Source of the DNA: Acinetobacter brisouisimilis
GTDB taxonomy: Bacteria; Pseudomonadota; Gammaproteobacteria; Pseudomonadales; Moraxellaceae
NCBI RefSeq assembly: GCF_000368265.1
Contig: NZ_KB851219.1
Location: forward strand, 629,596-693,595
Direction: 5' to 3'
Length of the DNA stretch: 64,000 bases
The position numbers were made by a program, and so were the translations under genes. Shown piece by piece: positions 9,968-19,029 of this stretch. The notes under the pieces were generated by a model. That model was not told the DNA's origin. It ran no database searches and saw only the letters and a program-made list of their open reading frames with translations. The first letter of the stretch is position 1. Every line of letters starts with the position of its first letter.

Positions 9968-11812
9968 ATGCGGATAAGAAAATTATTATGGCTTGCCACC
10001 ACAAGCCTGATGTGGCTTGGGGTAACACAAGCACAAGCAACCAGTTTTAACAATGTTGTGATTTTTGGTGATAGCCTTAGCGATGGGGGGAATTTTTCAT
10101 TAAATCAATTTAGTACGCAGAATCGATTTACGACTAACCCTGGGTTAACAGCGGCAGAACTGGTAGCGGAAGATGTCGGCACAACCACATCCCCTTCAGT
10201 ATTGGGTGGAAGTAACTATGCTTGGGGTGGGGCAGGCGTTGTCAATAGTCTTTATCCTGTTCCGACTTTACAACAGCAATTAGCGCTATACCTAGGTTCA
10301 ACGGGTGGAACAGCCAACCCGAATACTTTATATGAAGTGTGGGGGGGAGCTAATGATATTTTTGGTTTACTTGAAACATCAGGTATTACTCAAGCTCAAT
10401 TGATTACAGGAACAACAACAGCAGCCAATACAGAATTAAACTTGTTGTCGTCGTTAAAACAGGCAGGCGCGAATTATGTCGTGGTGTATAACTTACCTAA
10501 TATGGGGCTGACGCCTTCAGCATTAGAGTCAGGTACTACAGCTGCAGGGGCTCTAACACAACTGGCACAACTTTATAATTATAATTTAAGTAATGGTTTA
10601 GACAATTTAAGTGCTTCGGGATTAAACATTGTTCCTGTCAATGTTTATGGACTACTCAGTGAGGTTGTTGCCAACCCAACTGCTTATGGCTTTAGCAATG
10701 TCATCAATGAAGCCTGTGGTTTAAATTCATCATCTGTTGCATGTGGCCCTGCTGGCTCAGGAGCACCTTATACTTATGCTGCAGGAACCAATCAAAGCTA
10801 TTTGTTTGCTGATGGGGTACACCCAACGACGGCAACCCATCGTTTACTGGCACAGGCAGTTTTGGCGGAACTCGCTGCACCTGGGCAAATGTCTTTATTA
10901 TCAGAAGCTCCACTCGAGATTACAAAAGCTCAGTATCGTGCAGTAAAAAATGAAATGCTCACCGATGTAAATGGTGGTGAAACTCGGGTGTTTTTTAATC
11001 TGGATTATAATCACCAGAAACTCAAAGCTTCAGACAGCTCACCTCAGTTAAATAGCAATAATGTCAATTTTACCTTTGGTTCAGATGCTCAGATTAATCC
11101 CGATTTTTCGGCTGGGGTTGCTATGAGTTTAAATCAGCAAAATGGTAATTTCTCTAACAGTCAGGGTGATTATAAATTATTTGATGTCAGTGGTTTGGGT
11201 TATGGTATTTATCATAAAGGCAATGGTTATATTGGTGGTTTTGCCAATGCAGGCAGCTTGCACTTTACCGACATTAAACGTCAGATTCAACTTGGTACGG
11301 CAGTACGTACAGAAACTGCTGATGCTCAAGGCTACCATGTTGGTGGTGGGGTAGATGGAGGTTGGTGGCTCAACTTAAATGACTTAAAAACAGGACCTTT
11401 TGTTCATTTAGAATGGCAAACCATTAAAGTAAATGATTTTTCTGAGCATAGTGCTGACAGTACAGCAATGTGGTTTGGGAAACAACAGCGCGACTCGTTT
11501 GTCTCTAGTGTGGGCTGGCGTTTAAAAGGCGACTGGATGTACCGAGATGTTAAAGTTTCGCCATTTGCCGAGGTGGCCTGGAATTACGATTCTCAAGCTA
11601 GCAGCCACGATGTTCGTGCAGGTTTAAACAGCATGGGCGGAAGTTTTGTACTTTCAGGTTATACACCAGACAAAAAATGGGGTAGTGCAAGTCTTGGTTT
11701 AACTACACAGTACACGCCAAATCTTTCTGCATGGGCAAGTGCCAATGGTGAATTTGCAAATCATTCGGCAGATAATATTGGGGTAAATTTGGGTATGAAA
11801 TATTCATTCTAA
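9968..11812 (+). CDS. GDSL-family esterase autotransporter (EstA-like)
   Basis: Type Va secreted lipase/esterase of 614 residues. A signal peptide (about 1-24, ending TQAQA) precedes an SGNH hydrolase passenger: block I FGDSLSDGG with catalytic Ser36, the block III element WGGANDIF, and the block V Asp/His pair in FADGVHPT. From about residue 330 the C-terminus is a predicted autotransporter beta-barrel of alternating hydrophobic strands, ending in YSF with the terminal Phe expected for BAM recognition. As in Pseudomonas EstA, the enzyme probably stays displayed on the cell surface, hydrolysing short or medium acyl esters. It is a single gene ending in a strong terminator. Confidence 0.92.
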   Translation: MRIRKLLWLATTSLMWLGVTQAQATSFNNVVIFGDSLSDGGNFSLNQFSTQNRFTTNPGLTAAELVAEDVGTTTSPSVLGGSNYAWGGAGVVNSLYPVPTLQQQLALYLGSTGGTANPNTLYEVWGGANDIFGLLETSGITQAQLITGTTTAANTELNLLSSLKQAGANYVVVYNLPNMGLTPSALESGTTAAGALTQLAQLYNYNLSNGLDNLSASGLNIVPVNVYGLLSEVVANPTAYGFSNVINEACGLNSSSVACGPAGSGAPYTYAAGTNQSYLFADGVHPTTATHRLLAQAVLAELAAPGQMSLLSEAPLEITKAQYRAVKNEMLTDVNGGETRVFFNLDYNHQKLKASDSSPQLNSNNVNFTFGSDAQINPDFSAGVAMSLNQQNGNFSNSQGDYKLFDVSGLGYGIYHKGNGYIGGFANAGSLHFTDIKRQIQLGTAVRTETADAQGYHVGGGVDGGWWLNLNDLKTGPFVHLEWQTIKVNDFSEHSADSTAMWFGKQQRDSFVSSVGWRLKGDWMYRDVKVSPFAEVAWNYDSQASSHDVRAGLNSMGGSFVLSGYTPDKKWGSASLGLTTQYTPNLSAWASANGEFANHSADNIGVNLGMKYSF

Positions 11813-11820
11813 AACCGATG

Positions 11821-11853
11821 AATAAAAAAGAGCCTGTGTGGCTCTTTTTTATT
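11821..11853. terminator. Bidirectional intrinsic terminator
   Basis: A perfect 14-bp stem (AATAAAAAAGAGCC / GGCTCTTTTTTATT) with loop TGTGT, giving a T-run in both directions. It sits between the convergent esterase and Lrp-family genes and should serve both. Confidence 0.93.
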
Positions 11854-11866
11854 CATACAGCAGAAT

Positions 11867-12352
11867 TTAATCAATCAACATGAGATCTGCTGTATTTTCC
11901 AGTTTTAAAGGACGCAAGGCAAAAATAGAACGTGTATGGCGAATGCCTTGAATCGAATATAACTTTTTACGCAAGAATTTTTCATAATGCTCGGCATCTT
12001 TGACGGCAACTTTGACTAAATAATCATAATCACCTGTGACCAAATGCGCTTCGATGACTTCGGGAATATCTGCAAGTACTTGGCTAAATTGTTCTAAAAT
12101 TTCATCATCATGGCGTTCTAGCGTAATTTCAATAAAAAACAACTCGTTAATCCCGATGGCTTTGGGGTTAATGTTGGCGGTATAGCCATCAATAATTTTG
12201 AGGGATTCGAGTCTTTTTAAACGTGTCCAACAGGGTGAAGATGACAGACCCACCTCTTCAGATAACTGGGCAACGGTTAAGCGGCCATTATGGCGTAAAG
12301 CCGATAAAATTTTCCGATCTATTTTATCTAATGTGTATTCTGTGCTGTTCAT
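11867..12352 (-). CDS. Lrp/AsnC-family transcriptional regulator
   Basis: 161-residue Lrp/AsnC regulator. An N-terminal helix-turn-helix (about 8-55, LDKIDRKILSALRHNGRLTV and VGLSSSPCWTRLKRLE) is followed by a RAM/ACT-like effector domain with the typical VIEAHLVTGDYDYLVKV segment. Members bind amino acids or related effectors and either act globally or control an adjacent gene. The neighbours (esterase, ribokinase) are not usual Lrp targets, so the regulon cannot be inferred. It is transcribed alone and shares a terminator with the esterase gene. Confidence 0.93.
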   Translation of the reverse strand: MNSTEYTLDKIDRKILSALRHNGRLTVAQLSEEVGLSSSPCWTRLKRLESLKIIDGYTANINPKAIGINELFFIEITLERHDDEILEQFSQVLADIPEVIEAHLVTGDYDYLVKVAVKDAEHYEKFLRKKLYSIQGIRHTRSIFALRPLKLENTADLMLID

Positions 12353-12510
12353 AAATTAAACTTTGGAAGGATTTTCTGAAAAATCAAAATATACCCCATT
12401 TTTATTTTGTTAAACCAAGAAAAAGCTCAAAAATCGGGAGACATTTGTCAGTTATTCACTATAGACTTGATTTATAAGATCAAAGTTACTTGGGTAATGT
12501 CTTTGATTCT

Positions 12511-12557
12511 ACAAATAGCACCTTTTCAGGAAGGGTGCCTCAAAAGGTGCTATTTGT
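12511..12557 (-). terminator. Hairpin terminator after ribokinase
   Basis: Perfect 16-bp inverted repeat (ACAAATAGCACCTTTT / AAAAGGTGCTATTTGT) with a 15-nt loop, starting 3 bp beyond the ribokinase stop. The T-tract on the minus strand is short, so Rho-independence is likely but not certain. Confidence 0.7.
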
Positions 12558-12559
12558 TC

Positions 12560-13501
12560 TCAATCTTGCTCTTTAAGTTCTTCTAAAAATTCATCAATTT
12601 GTACACGCCAAGGAATGGATGGTTGTGCGCCTGCATGGGTGACTGCTAATGCTGCTGCTGCGTTGGCAAAATAGCTGGCGTCAAATAAGTTTTGGCCTTC
12701 GAGAAGTGCTGTCATTAAGGCACCATTAAAAGTATCACCTGCACCTGTGGTGTCAACAGCATGTACTTTAAATGCAGGGATATGTTGCCCCTGCCCCTGT
12801 TGGCTCAGCCAAATGCCTTGTTCGCCTAGCGTAATAATCACCATGCCAACGCCTTGCTGATGCAGATGTTGGGCAGCTTGTTCTGCGCTTAGGAGGTCAT
12901 AGACTTGAATCCCTGTTAGTGCAGAGGCTTCAGTTTCATTGGGGGTAATCAGATCAACTTGTTGCAAAAAATCTTCAGGTAATGGCTGCGCTGGCGCAGG
13001 GTTAAGTACCACCATGGTATTGGCGGCTTTGGCAATCTTGACGGCATCAATTAAGCTTTCAAGAGGTGTTTCCAATTGTAGTAAAATAGCATCAGCACAG
13101 CGGATTTTTTCAGCGTGTTGAGCAACATATTGCGGACTTAAACTTGCATTTGCCCCTGCGTAAATTCCAATGCAGTTTTCAGCTTGGTTGTTGACAAAGA
13201 TGAGGGCAACACCCGTATTTTGCTCAGGAATCTGACGAACTGCTTCTATATTCATACCATCTTGAACAAACTGCGCCAAAATGTCTTGAGCAATTGCATC
13301 ACTACCTAAGCATGCAAGAAATTGAGTGTTGGCACCACTACGGCTTGCAGCAACAGCTTGATTTGCACCTTTGCCACCAAATGCCAGTTGGTAGTGGCTG
13401 CCAGTCACAGTTTCTCCAGCTTGTGGAAACTTCTGCACATTTAAAAGATGATCAACATTAATACTGCCCAATACGACCAATTGTTTATGATTGTTATTCA
13501 T
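12560..13501 (-). CDS. rbsK: Ribokinase
   Basis: PfkB-family sugar kinase of 313 residues, close to E. coli RbsK (309). It phosphorylates D-ribose to ribose 5-phosphate. Visible motifs: N-terminal LGSINVDH, the GGKGANQAVAASR segment that contacts substrate, and the C-terminal anion hole and catalytic Asp in DTTGAGDTFNGAL. The start is set at ATG 13499-13501, where the family begins; the frame stays open 38 codons further upstream, but that part is not kinase-like. No ribose transporter, RbsD or nucleoside hydrolase is adjacent; the gene is divergent from the potassium channel with about 165 bp between them. Confidence 0.92.
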   Translation of the reverse strand: MNNNHKQLVVLGSINVDHLLNVQKFPQAGETVTGSHYQLAFGGKGANQAVAASRSGANTQFLACLGSDAIAQDILAQFVQDGMNIEAVRQIPEQNTGVALIFVNNQAENCIGIYAGANASLSPQYVAQHAEKIRCADAILLQLETPLESLIDAVKIAKAANTMVVLNPAPAQPLPEDFLQQVDLITPNETEASALTGIQVYDLLSAEQAAQHLHQQGVGMVIITLGEQGIWLSQQGQGQHIPAFKVHAVDTTGAGDTFNGALMTALLEGQNLFDASYFANAAAALAVTHAGAQPSIPWRVQIDEFLEELKEQD

Positions 13502-13666
13502 TTTTTTTCGCTCAACAGTAAAGCCATGAGAATCAGCATAAAGGATTTTTAATTGAGACAGAAGTAGCAAAAAAATCAGGTAAATAAGGTTCGAAGTTGC
13601 CGAAAAATTCCTCAAATTCTATAAGGAATTTGTTAATATCGAATTTTTCTTTTTCGCGTCTCTGCC

Positions 13667-14653
13667 ATGACAGCTTTAGACCATTATCGGCGCACACGTC
13701 GTTTTTGCTATGACGTGCTGCATAATACTGATTACGATACGCCTGCAAGCCGCTATTTCAACTATTTGCTGATTATAATGATCATTGCAAACGTTTCAGC
13801 GGTTTTGGTTGAATCAGTCGATAATGTTTATCAAGCTCATGCGTTTTATTTTGATCGTTTTGAACATATTTCAATTGCAGTGTTCACAATTGAATATTTG
13901 CTACGACTGTGGAGTGTAGTTGAAGAAGACCTTGAAATTCCAGCATGGAAGCAGAGATCTCGTTGGCTTTTAAGTGGAGCTGCTATTGTTGATTTTTTAG
14001 CGATTTTTCCTGCGTATCTCAACTTTTTTGTTCATATGGATTTGAGTTATTTACGAATCCTTCGGTTGTTACGACTGCTGAAATTGACTCGTTATTTTGT
14101 GTCATTACAAATTCTGTTGAATGTCATTGAGCGTGAGAAAGGTTCATTTCAGGCAGTCATTTTTATTTTAATCATTATGATTGTGCTGGCGGCAGGAGGA
14201 GTCTACGCTTTTGAACATGAGGCACAGCCTGATGTTTTTGGCTCAATTCCACAAGCCATGTGGTGGGCAGTGGTGACATTAACCACGGTTGGCTATGGGG
14301 ATGTAACGCCTGTCACCAATGCAGGAAAGTTGCTCGGCTCAGTAATTATGGTTTTGGGGGTTGGTTTAGCCGCTTTACCTGCAGGTATTCTGGCAACAGG
14401 TTTAGCCAATGAACTCAATGTGCGTAAGGAACGTCTTGAGCAAGAATTTCGGGAATTGATTATCGAAAAAGACTTGGATTTGGTGAATGATGAAAAAGAA
14501 ATACAGAAAATAGGGCGTATAGTCGGACTCAGAAAAGAGCAAATTCATGAAATTCAGATGCAATTAATTCGAGAACAAATACTCGAAGAAAAAGAACAAG
14601 AATTAAAACATTATAAATATTGCCCGCATTGTGGTGAAAAGTTGCATGATTAA
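13667..14653 (+). CDS. Voltage-gated-type potassium channel
   Basis: Six-span ion channel of 328 residues. S1-S4 occupy roughly residues 30-150, with an arginine-bearing S4 (LRILRLLRLLKLTRYF), so a voltage sensor is plausible. S5, the pore loop with selectivity filter TTVGYGD, and S6 follow at about 160-245. The cytosolic tail is a charged, probably coiled-coil segment (about 250-312) ending in YCPHCGEKL, half of a zinc-ribbon motif. It should conduct K+ across the inner membrane as a tetramer. Monocistronic; its promoter must lie in the spacer shared with rbsK. Confidence 0.92.
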   Translation: MTALDHYRRTRRFCYDVLHNTDYDTPASRYFNYLLIIMIIANVSAVLVESVDNVYQAHAFYFDRFEHISIAVFTIEYLLRLWSVVEEDLEIPAWKQRSRWLLSGAAIVDFLAIFPAYLNFFVHMDLSYLRILRLLRLLKLTRYFVSLQILLNVIEREKGSFQAVIFILIIMIVLAAGGVYAFEHEAQPDVFGSIPQAMWWAVVTLTTVGYGDVTPVTNAGKLLGSVIMVLGVGLAALPAGILATGLANELNVRKERLEQEFRELIIEKDLDLVNDEKEIQKIGRIVGLRKEQIHEIQMQLIREQILEEKEQELKHYKYCPHCGEKLHD

Positions 14654-14907
14654 ATCAAAGTTGATTTTTGAGGTTTTATCATTTTGTTTGCTGAGGCATT
14701 TTAAATTTGTCGGGATTTATTGCCAACGCAGCAACAACTGATTGGTGAAGAATACTGCTCATGAATAGTGTGCCAAACTTAAACAGCAAACCATCCTTGC
14801 ACATGAGTTTTGGTGACATCCGACTCTTATGAAGAACGTCTCCAAGCTTGTATGAATAGTTAGGGTATAAATCTTTCTAAGCGTTAGATCCGATATTCAG
14901 AATTCAA

Positions 14908-14934
14908 TACACGCCATCCTCAGAATGGCGTGTA
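14908..14934 (-). terminator. Hairpin after the TonB receptor gene
   Basis: A 10-bp perfect stem (TACACGCCAT / ATGGCGTGTA) with a 7-nt loop, just beyond the receptor's stop. Neither strand has a good T-run after it, so it may stabilise the mRNA end rather than terminate by itself. The rest of the spacer back to the potassium channel gene (14654-14907) shows nothing recognisable. Confidence 0.45.
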
Positions 14935-14942
14935 AATAAAAA

Positions 14943-17042
14943 TTAGAATGTCCAACTTAAAGTCAGTGTGGCTTTCAGAGGCTCGCTTGGTTGCACCCAG
15001 TAATTGGTATAGCTCGATACATAGTAGGTGCGGTTAAACAGGTTGCTGATGTTGAGCTGTATTCGCACGTCTGGACGCGGCAAGATATAACTACCCACAT
15101 TCATCACAGTAAATGATGGCAAGGTCGTGCCGTTGTCAATATAGTTAGCGCTGCGCTGACCAAAGTAGTTGAGATTCCCTACCAGTCCAGCAGGGTAATC
15201 TGCAATATGCAATTGATAATCTGCTGATAGGTTTGCCATATGTTTTGGAATATTTTTTAGACGTGCACCTTTGACATCGACCTCACTTTCAATTACTGAA
15301 GCATGGGTCAAGGTATAGTTGGCACTTACCCGTAAATTTTGCGTGAGTTGATGCTGTAATTCGACTTCAAGCCCGTGGCTTTGTACATGCCCGCTATCGA
15401 CATAACTGTCACTAATACCTTCCGTCAATAAGTGGTGTTTATCCATATTAAAATAGGTCAGCCCGAACCAGCTTTTTGGCAGAAACTGATATTTTGTGCC
15501 GATTTCCCAGCTTTGAGTTTTTTCAGGATCATACAGGCGATTGTTTTTGTCTAAGCCTGTGTTGAGTTCAAAAGATTTGCCCCAGTTGCTATATATTGAC
15601 CATTTTTTTGTCGGCTGATAATTAATTGCGACGCGTGGAGTAAATGGGGTAAATGACTGTTTGGCAGAAACTCCAGTACGGTAATCATCAATCTGCTGTT
15701 GTAAGCGATTATAGCGTCCACCCAGCACAATATTCCATTGATCATTCAGAAAAATCTGATCTTGCAGGTTCAGCCCCAACATGTCTTGGGTTTCTAAGCT
15801 AAATTTGGTGGTGCGGGTCAGTGGTAAAATCATTTGACCATAAACAGGGTTGCTAATGCTAATAGGGCTACTTGCGCCTGATGCACTTCTTCGTTGTAAC
15901 TGGTCAATGCTGTAATGTCCTGCTTCAAAGTTGGCAACGACTTCGTGACGAATCGAACCTGTAGTGAATTTACCACGTAAAATTTGCTGGAACTGGGTGG
16001 TTTCAGTTTCAAAATGCCGATAACGACGGAAACGGTTGGCAGTTTGCCCATCGCTACTGATGGATGAAATCTCGGTTGATGTACCTTCACGCTCGCCGTG
16101 TTCATAACTCAGCGCCGTAGTGCTGTCCCAGTTGTCATTAAATTGATGATTTAAGCGCAGTTGAACCATCTGATCTTTAATCTTGATATCGCCATCGCTC
16201 GGCTCACCGTAAAAGCTATGAATACTGCCAAACTGACCGTTGATCATCGGAATACCACGGTCAAATACACCACTGTAATTTGCAAACTCGGTGTCTAAAT
16301 TCAGTTGGGTCTGATCCGAAATTTTCCATGCGAGTTGTGGAGCGATGTAATAATGCTGATTATCGACATGATCGCGGAAACTTTGGTTATTTTCATACGC
16401 CACACCTAAACGGTAGGCAAGGGCATCGTTGATTGCTCCCGTAGTATCGGCTGAACCGCGATACTGTTCTTCGGTGCTACCACTGACCGAAATTTCTGTT
16501 TTCGGTTGCCACTCGGGCTGTTTGGTGGTGATGTTCATGATCCCACCAATCGCGCCTTGTCCATACATGGCAGCCATTGGGCCTTTGAGAAAATCAATCG
16601 ACTGGATGTTGATCATGTCGCGTGGTGCATGAATTCCATTCAGCGCACTCAAACCGTTACGCATGTAAATCGTGCCCATATTTGGGTCGGTACTAAAGCC
16701 ACGAAATGAATAGTTGTCCCAAAATCCGCCACCATAACTGTCCTGATACATCACACCATTCACTAGCGCCAGGGCATCACTGACCCGTTGAATGTTGTAG
16801 TTCTGAATATCGTCTTTGGACACATGTGATTTGGTAAATGGCACTTCAAGTAGCTTGTGTTTAAATTGGGTAATTGCCTGAGAGGATGAATGTCGCTCAT
16901 CCTGTTTTTCGGCAGATACTGTAATGACTGGCAAGTCTGAAACAGTATTGCCATCAACGTTGTTTGCGGCATTCACCGTAGTGGATAGAGACGCAGCAAG
17001 AATTCCCCAAGTGAGAGGGTGCAATAAAAAAATACGTGGCAT
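14943..17042 (-). CDS. TonB-dependent siderophore-type receptor
   Basis: Outer-membrane receptor of 699 residues. Start ATG 17040-17042 has an SD-like GAAAGG 7 bp upstream. A signal peptide ends near TVNAANN; the plug domain (about 60-180) includes NGVMYQDSYGGGFWDNYSFR and FLKGPMAAMYGQGAIGG; the remaining 500 residues form a 22-strand barrel ending in TLSWTF with the terminal Phe. This is the siderophore-receptor branch (FhuE/FpvA-like), but ligand specificity is not readable. It follows a DUF2946 gene by 61 bp on the same strand, probably one transcript. No clear Fur box was found, though iron or copper control would be expected. Confidence 0.9.
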   Translation of the reverse strand: MPRIFLLHPLTWGILAASLSTTVNAANNVDGNTVSDLPVITVSAEKQDERHSSSQAITQFKHKLLEVPFTKSHVSKDDIQNYNIQRVSDALALVNGVMYQDSYGGGFWDNYSFRGFSTDPNMGTIYMRNGLSALNGIHAPRDMINIQSIDFLKGPMAAMYGQGAIGGIMNITTKQPEWQPKTEISVSGSTEEQYRGSADTTGAINDALAYRLGVAYENNQSFRDHVDNQHYYIAPQLAWKISDQTQLNLDTEFANYSGVFDRGIPMINGQFGSIHSFYGEPSDGDIKIKDQMVQLRLNHQFNDNWDSTTALSYEHGEREGTSTEISSISSDGQTANRFRRYRHFETETTQFQQILRGKFTTGSIRHEVVANFEAGHYSIDQLQRRSASGASSPISISNPVYGQMILPLTRTTKFSLETQDMLGLNLQDQIFLNDQWNIVLGGRYNRLQQQIDDYRTGVSAKQSFTPFTPRVAINYQPTKKWSIYSNWGKSFELNTGLDKNNRLYDPEKTQSWEIGTKYQFLPKSWFGLTYFNMDKHHLLTEGISDSYVDSGHVQSHGLEVELQHQLTQNLRVSANYTLTHASVIESEVDVKGARLKNIPKHMANLSADYQLHIADYPAGLVGNLNYFGQRSANYIDNGTTLPSFTVMNVGSYILPRPDVRIQLNISNLFNRTYYVSSYTNYWVQPSEPLKATLTLSWTF

Positions 17043-17103
17043 AACAAAGCCTTTCAACAAAAGCAAAATAACGATGTGCGAAAATTTTTTCGCTTAAACA
17101 AAA

Positions 17104-17505
17104 CTATGCAAGGTTGAAGGCAACAGGCGGAGCTCGCCCTTGGGGACAGAGAAATAAACGGCGTAGATAGAAAAACACATAACTGAGTGCTGCAAAGACA
17201 ATCAGACGAACCAGAATTTTGTCTTCGATCAGCGTCAGGTTTGGTTCAGTAATCGGTGAGAGATGATGGAACAGTTCACAGAAGTGACAGTGCTGCAGCA
17301 TTTTGTCATGTTGTTTTTGAATTTGAGAATGTTCAGCGGCAGACATATACATATGCGATATGGGCATATTGCTCTGTTCTAAGGCGGTACTGATCTGCTC
17401 ACAAATCACGTTAGTTTGCATGCTTTTAGGCATAGCTATTTGCCAAAACACAAGGTTTTGCAGCAAAAGTGCCATCAAGCCAAAAAACAAACCATAACGT
17501 CGCAT
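17104..17505 (-). CDS. DUF2946 family protein
   Basis: 133-residue small membrane or exported protein of the DUF2946 family, often found near TonB-dependent metal receptors. An N-terminal hydrophobic segment (about 5-25) could be a signal or anchor; the middle holds several His and Met (SHMYMSAAEHSQ, QHDKMLQHCHFCELFHH) including an HCHFC cluster suited to metal binding; a second hydrophobic span at about 97-113 precedes the family's C-terminal RAPP element. It is divergent from the PepSY gene and probably co-transcribed with the receptor downstream. Biochemical role unknown; metal handling is an inference. Confidence 0.8.
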   Translation of the reverse strand: MRRYGLFFGLMALLLQNLVFWQIAMPKSMQTNVICEQISTALEQSNMPISHMYMSAAEHSQIQKQHDKMLQHCHFCELFHHLSPITEPNLTLIEDKILVRLIVFAALSYVFFYLRRLFLCPQGRAPPVAFNLA

Positions 17506-17602
17506 GACTGAGTCTAAACCTAGACATTCCCCAAAAAAGGTACACAGACTAACATGAGATTGATAAGATGCAGCCTATTTTTGCAGAGTGTTGGGCTGTT
17601 TT

Positions 17603-18970
17603 ATGCAGAAAAATTCATCGCAAACGCGCTTTTCCAGTCAATTGTTACATGTGTTGCATGTTCAGCTTGGCGTACTGGTTGCGCCATTTATTTTTATTGC
17701 TGCATTGACAGGCTTGCTGTATGCATTGACTCCTCAGCTTGAGCATGTGGTGTATCAAAAGCAGTTATTTGCTGTGCATGATCTATCTCAGTCTGAACAA
17801 GCACTCAGTTTGCAAGTTGCTGCGGCACAAGTAGTTTTACCTGTACAAACCGTGATTACCGCTGTTCGCCCAGCGCCGCAGCCTAACCTGACCACACGAG
17901 TGTTGTATCTCGATCCAAAAGACCCTGAGCATAGTCATGCGGTTTTTATTAATCCGTATACGCTCGCTGTTCAGGGGCAGTTACCTGTTTATGGAACAAG
18001 TGGTGTGCTGCCGATTCGTACTTTTTTAGATAACCTGCACCGTAACTTGTTGCTCGGTACGTTTGGACGCGCCTACAGTGAACTGGCAGCCAGTTGGCTC
18101 GGAATTTTTGCACTGACAGGGTTATGGCAATGGTATCGGAAACGTCAACAGATGAAGGTGACTACCCAGCACCCTCGGCAGAAAAATCTGCGCTGGCATG
18201 CTTGGGTGGGATTAAGTGTGTTTCCAATGCTACTGTTTTTCTCGGCAACAGGACTGACATGGTCAAACTGGTCAGGGGCAAATATTGCCAAACTACGGCA
18301 TTTGGCAAATAGCGATACACCAACACTGAACACGCAACTCAGCCCTATGCTTATGTCGATGGATGCACATGCCGAGCATCATATGCCGATGCCAATCTCA
18401 GCTCATCATCAGCCTTTAGTACTGAAAAATTTTGATGTGATTGAAAAACTGGCACAGCAAAATGGACTAACTTCCGAATATCTGCAAATTAAACCGAGCT
18501 ATAGCAGTGACAAAGCATGGACGATTGAGGAAATGCGCCATCGCTGGCCTGTGCAGGTCGATGCAATTGCGGTGGATATGCAGCAGCAAAAAGTAGTTGA
18601 TCAAATCGAATTTTCCAAGTTTCCACTGTCTGCCAAGCTGACCCGTTGGGGAGTCGATGCCCATATTGGAGTGCTATTTGGCTGGGTCAATCAACTGGTG
18701 CTGGTGCTGAGTGCTGCATTGATTTTGGTGTTGGTGGTGTTTGCCTATCGAGCATGGTGGAGCTATGCACACGTACGTTCGACCTTACAGCATTTAAACC
18801 GTCAAGTTTTTCGTTTATGGCAGTCTGCAAATACACTGCAGCGTAGTATGAGCTTAGTGACCTTGGCGATACTCTATTTTCTGATGCCTGTGTGGGTGCT
18901 GAGTGTGTTGGCACTACAAATCATGTTGTGGTTATTGAATTTGAGGAAACCAGAAACATTGACAGAATAA
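17603..18970 (+). CDS. PepSY-associated transmembrane protein (PiuB-like)
   Basis: 455-residue inner-membrane protein with the PepSY_TM layout: a span at about 25-48, a periplasmic PepSY segment, spans near 155-175 and 200-220, a second periplasmic part, a span near 345-370 and a last one near 420-445. The second periplasmic region contains a Met/His-rich run (MDAHAEHHMPMPISAHH) likely to bind metal. Relatives (PiuB, FegB type) sit beside TonB receptors and are linked to reductive iron release. Start ATG 17603 is preferred over GTG 17588. Its 97-bp spacer with the divergent DUF2946 gene should hold both promoters. Confidence 0.85.
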   Translation: MQKNSSQTRFSSQLLHVLHVQLGVLVAPFIFIAALTGLLYALTPQLEHVVYQKQLFAVHDLSQSEQALSLQVAAAQVVLPVQTVITAVRPAPQPNLTTRVLYLDPKDPEHSHAVFINPYTLAVQGQLPVYGTSGVLPIRTFLDNLHRNLLLGTFGRAYSELAASWLGIFALTGLWQWYRKRQQMKVTTQHPRQKNLRWHAWVGLSVFPMLLFFSATGLTWSNWSGANIAKLRHLANSDTPTLNTQLSPMLMSMDAHAEHHMPMPISAHHQPLVLKNFDVIEKLAQQNGLTSEYLQIKPSYSSDKAWTIEEMRHRWPVQVDAIAVDMQQQKVVDQIEFSKFPLSAKLTRWGVDAHIGVLFGWVNQLVLVLSAALILVLVVFAYRAWWSYAHVRSTLQHLNRQVFRLWQSANTLQRSMSLVTLAILYFLMPVWVLSVLALQIMLWLLNLRKPETLTE

Positions 18971-19029
18971 AAATAAACCCGCCAATTTGAATCTAAAAAC
19001 TGGCAGGCAATCAATCTATTTTAGACAGT

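Noticed and set aside
17506..17602. Possible Fur box between the DUF2946 and PepSY genes
   Set aside because: Only a loose GATTGATAAGAT match was found, too weak to call as a 19-bp Fur site.
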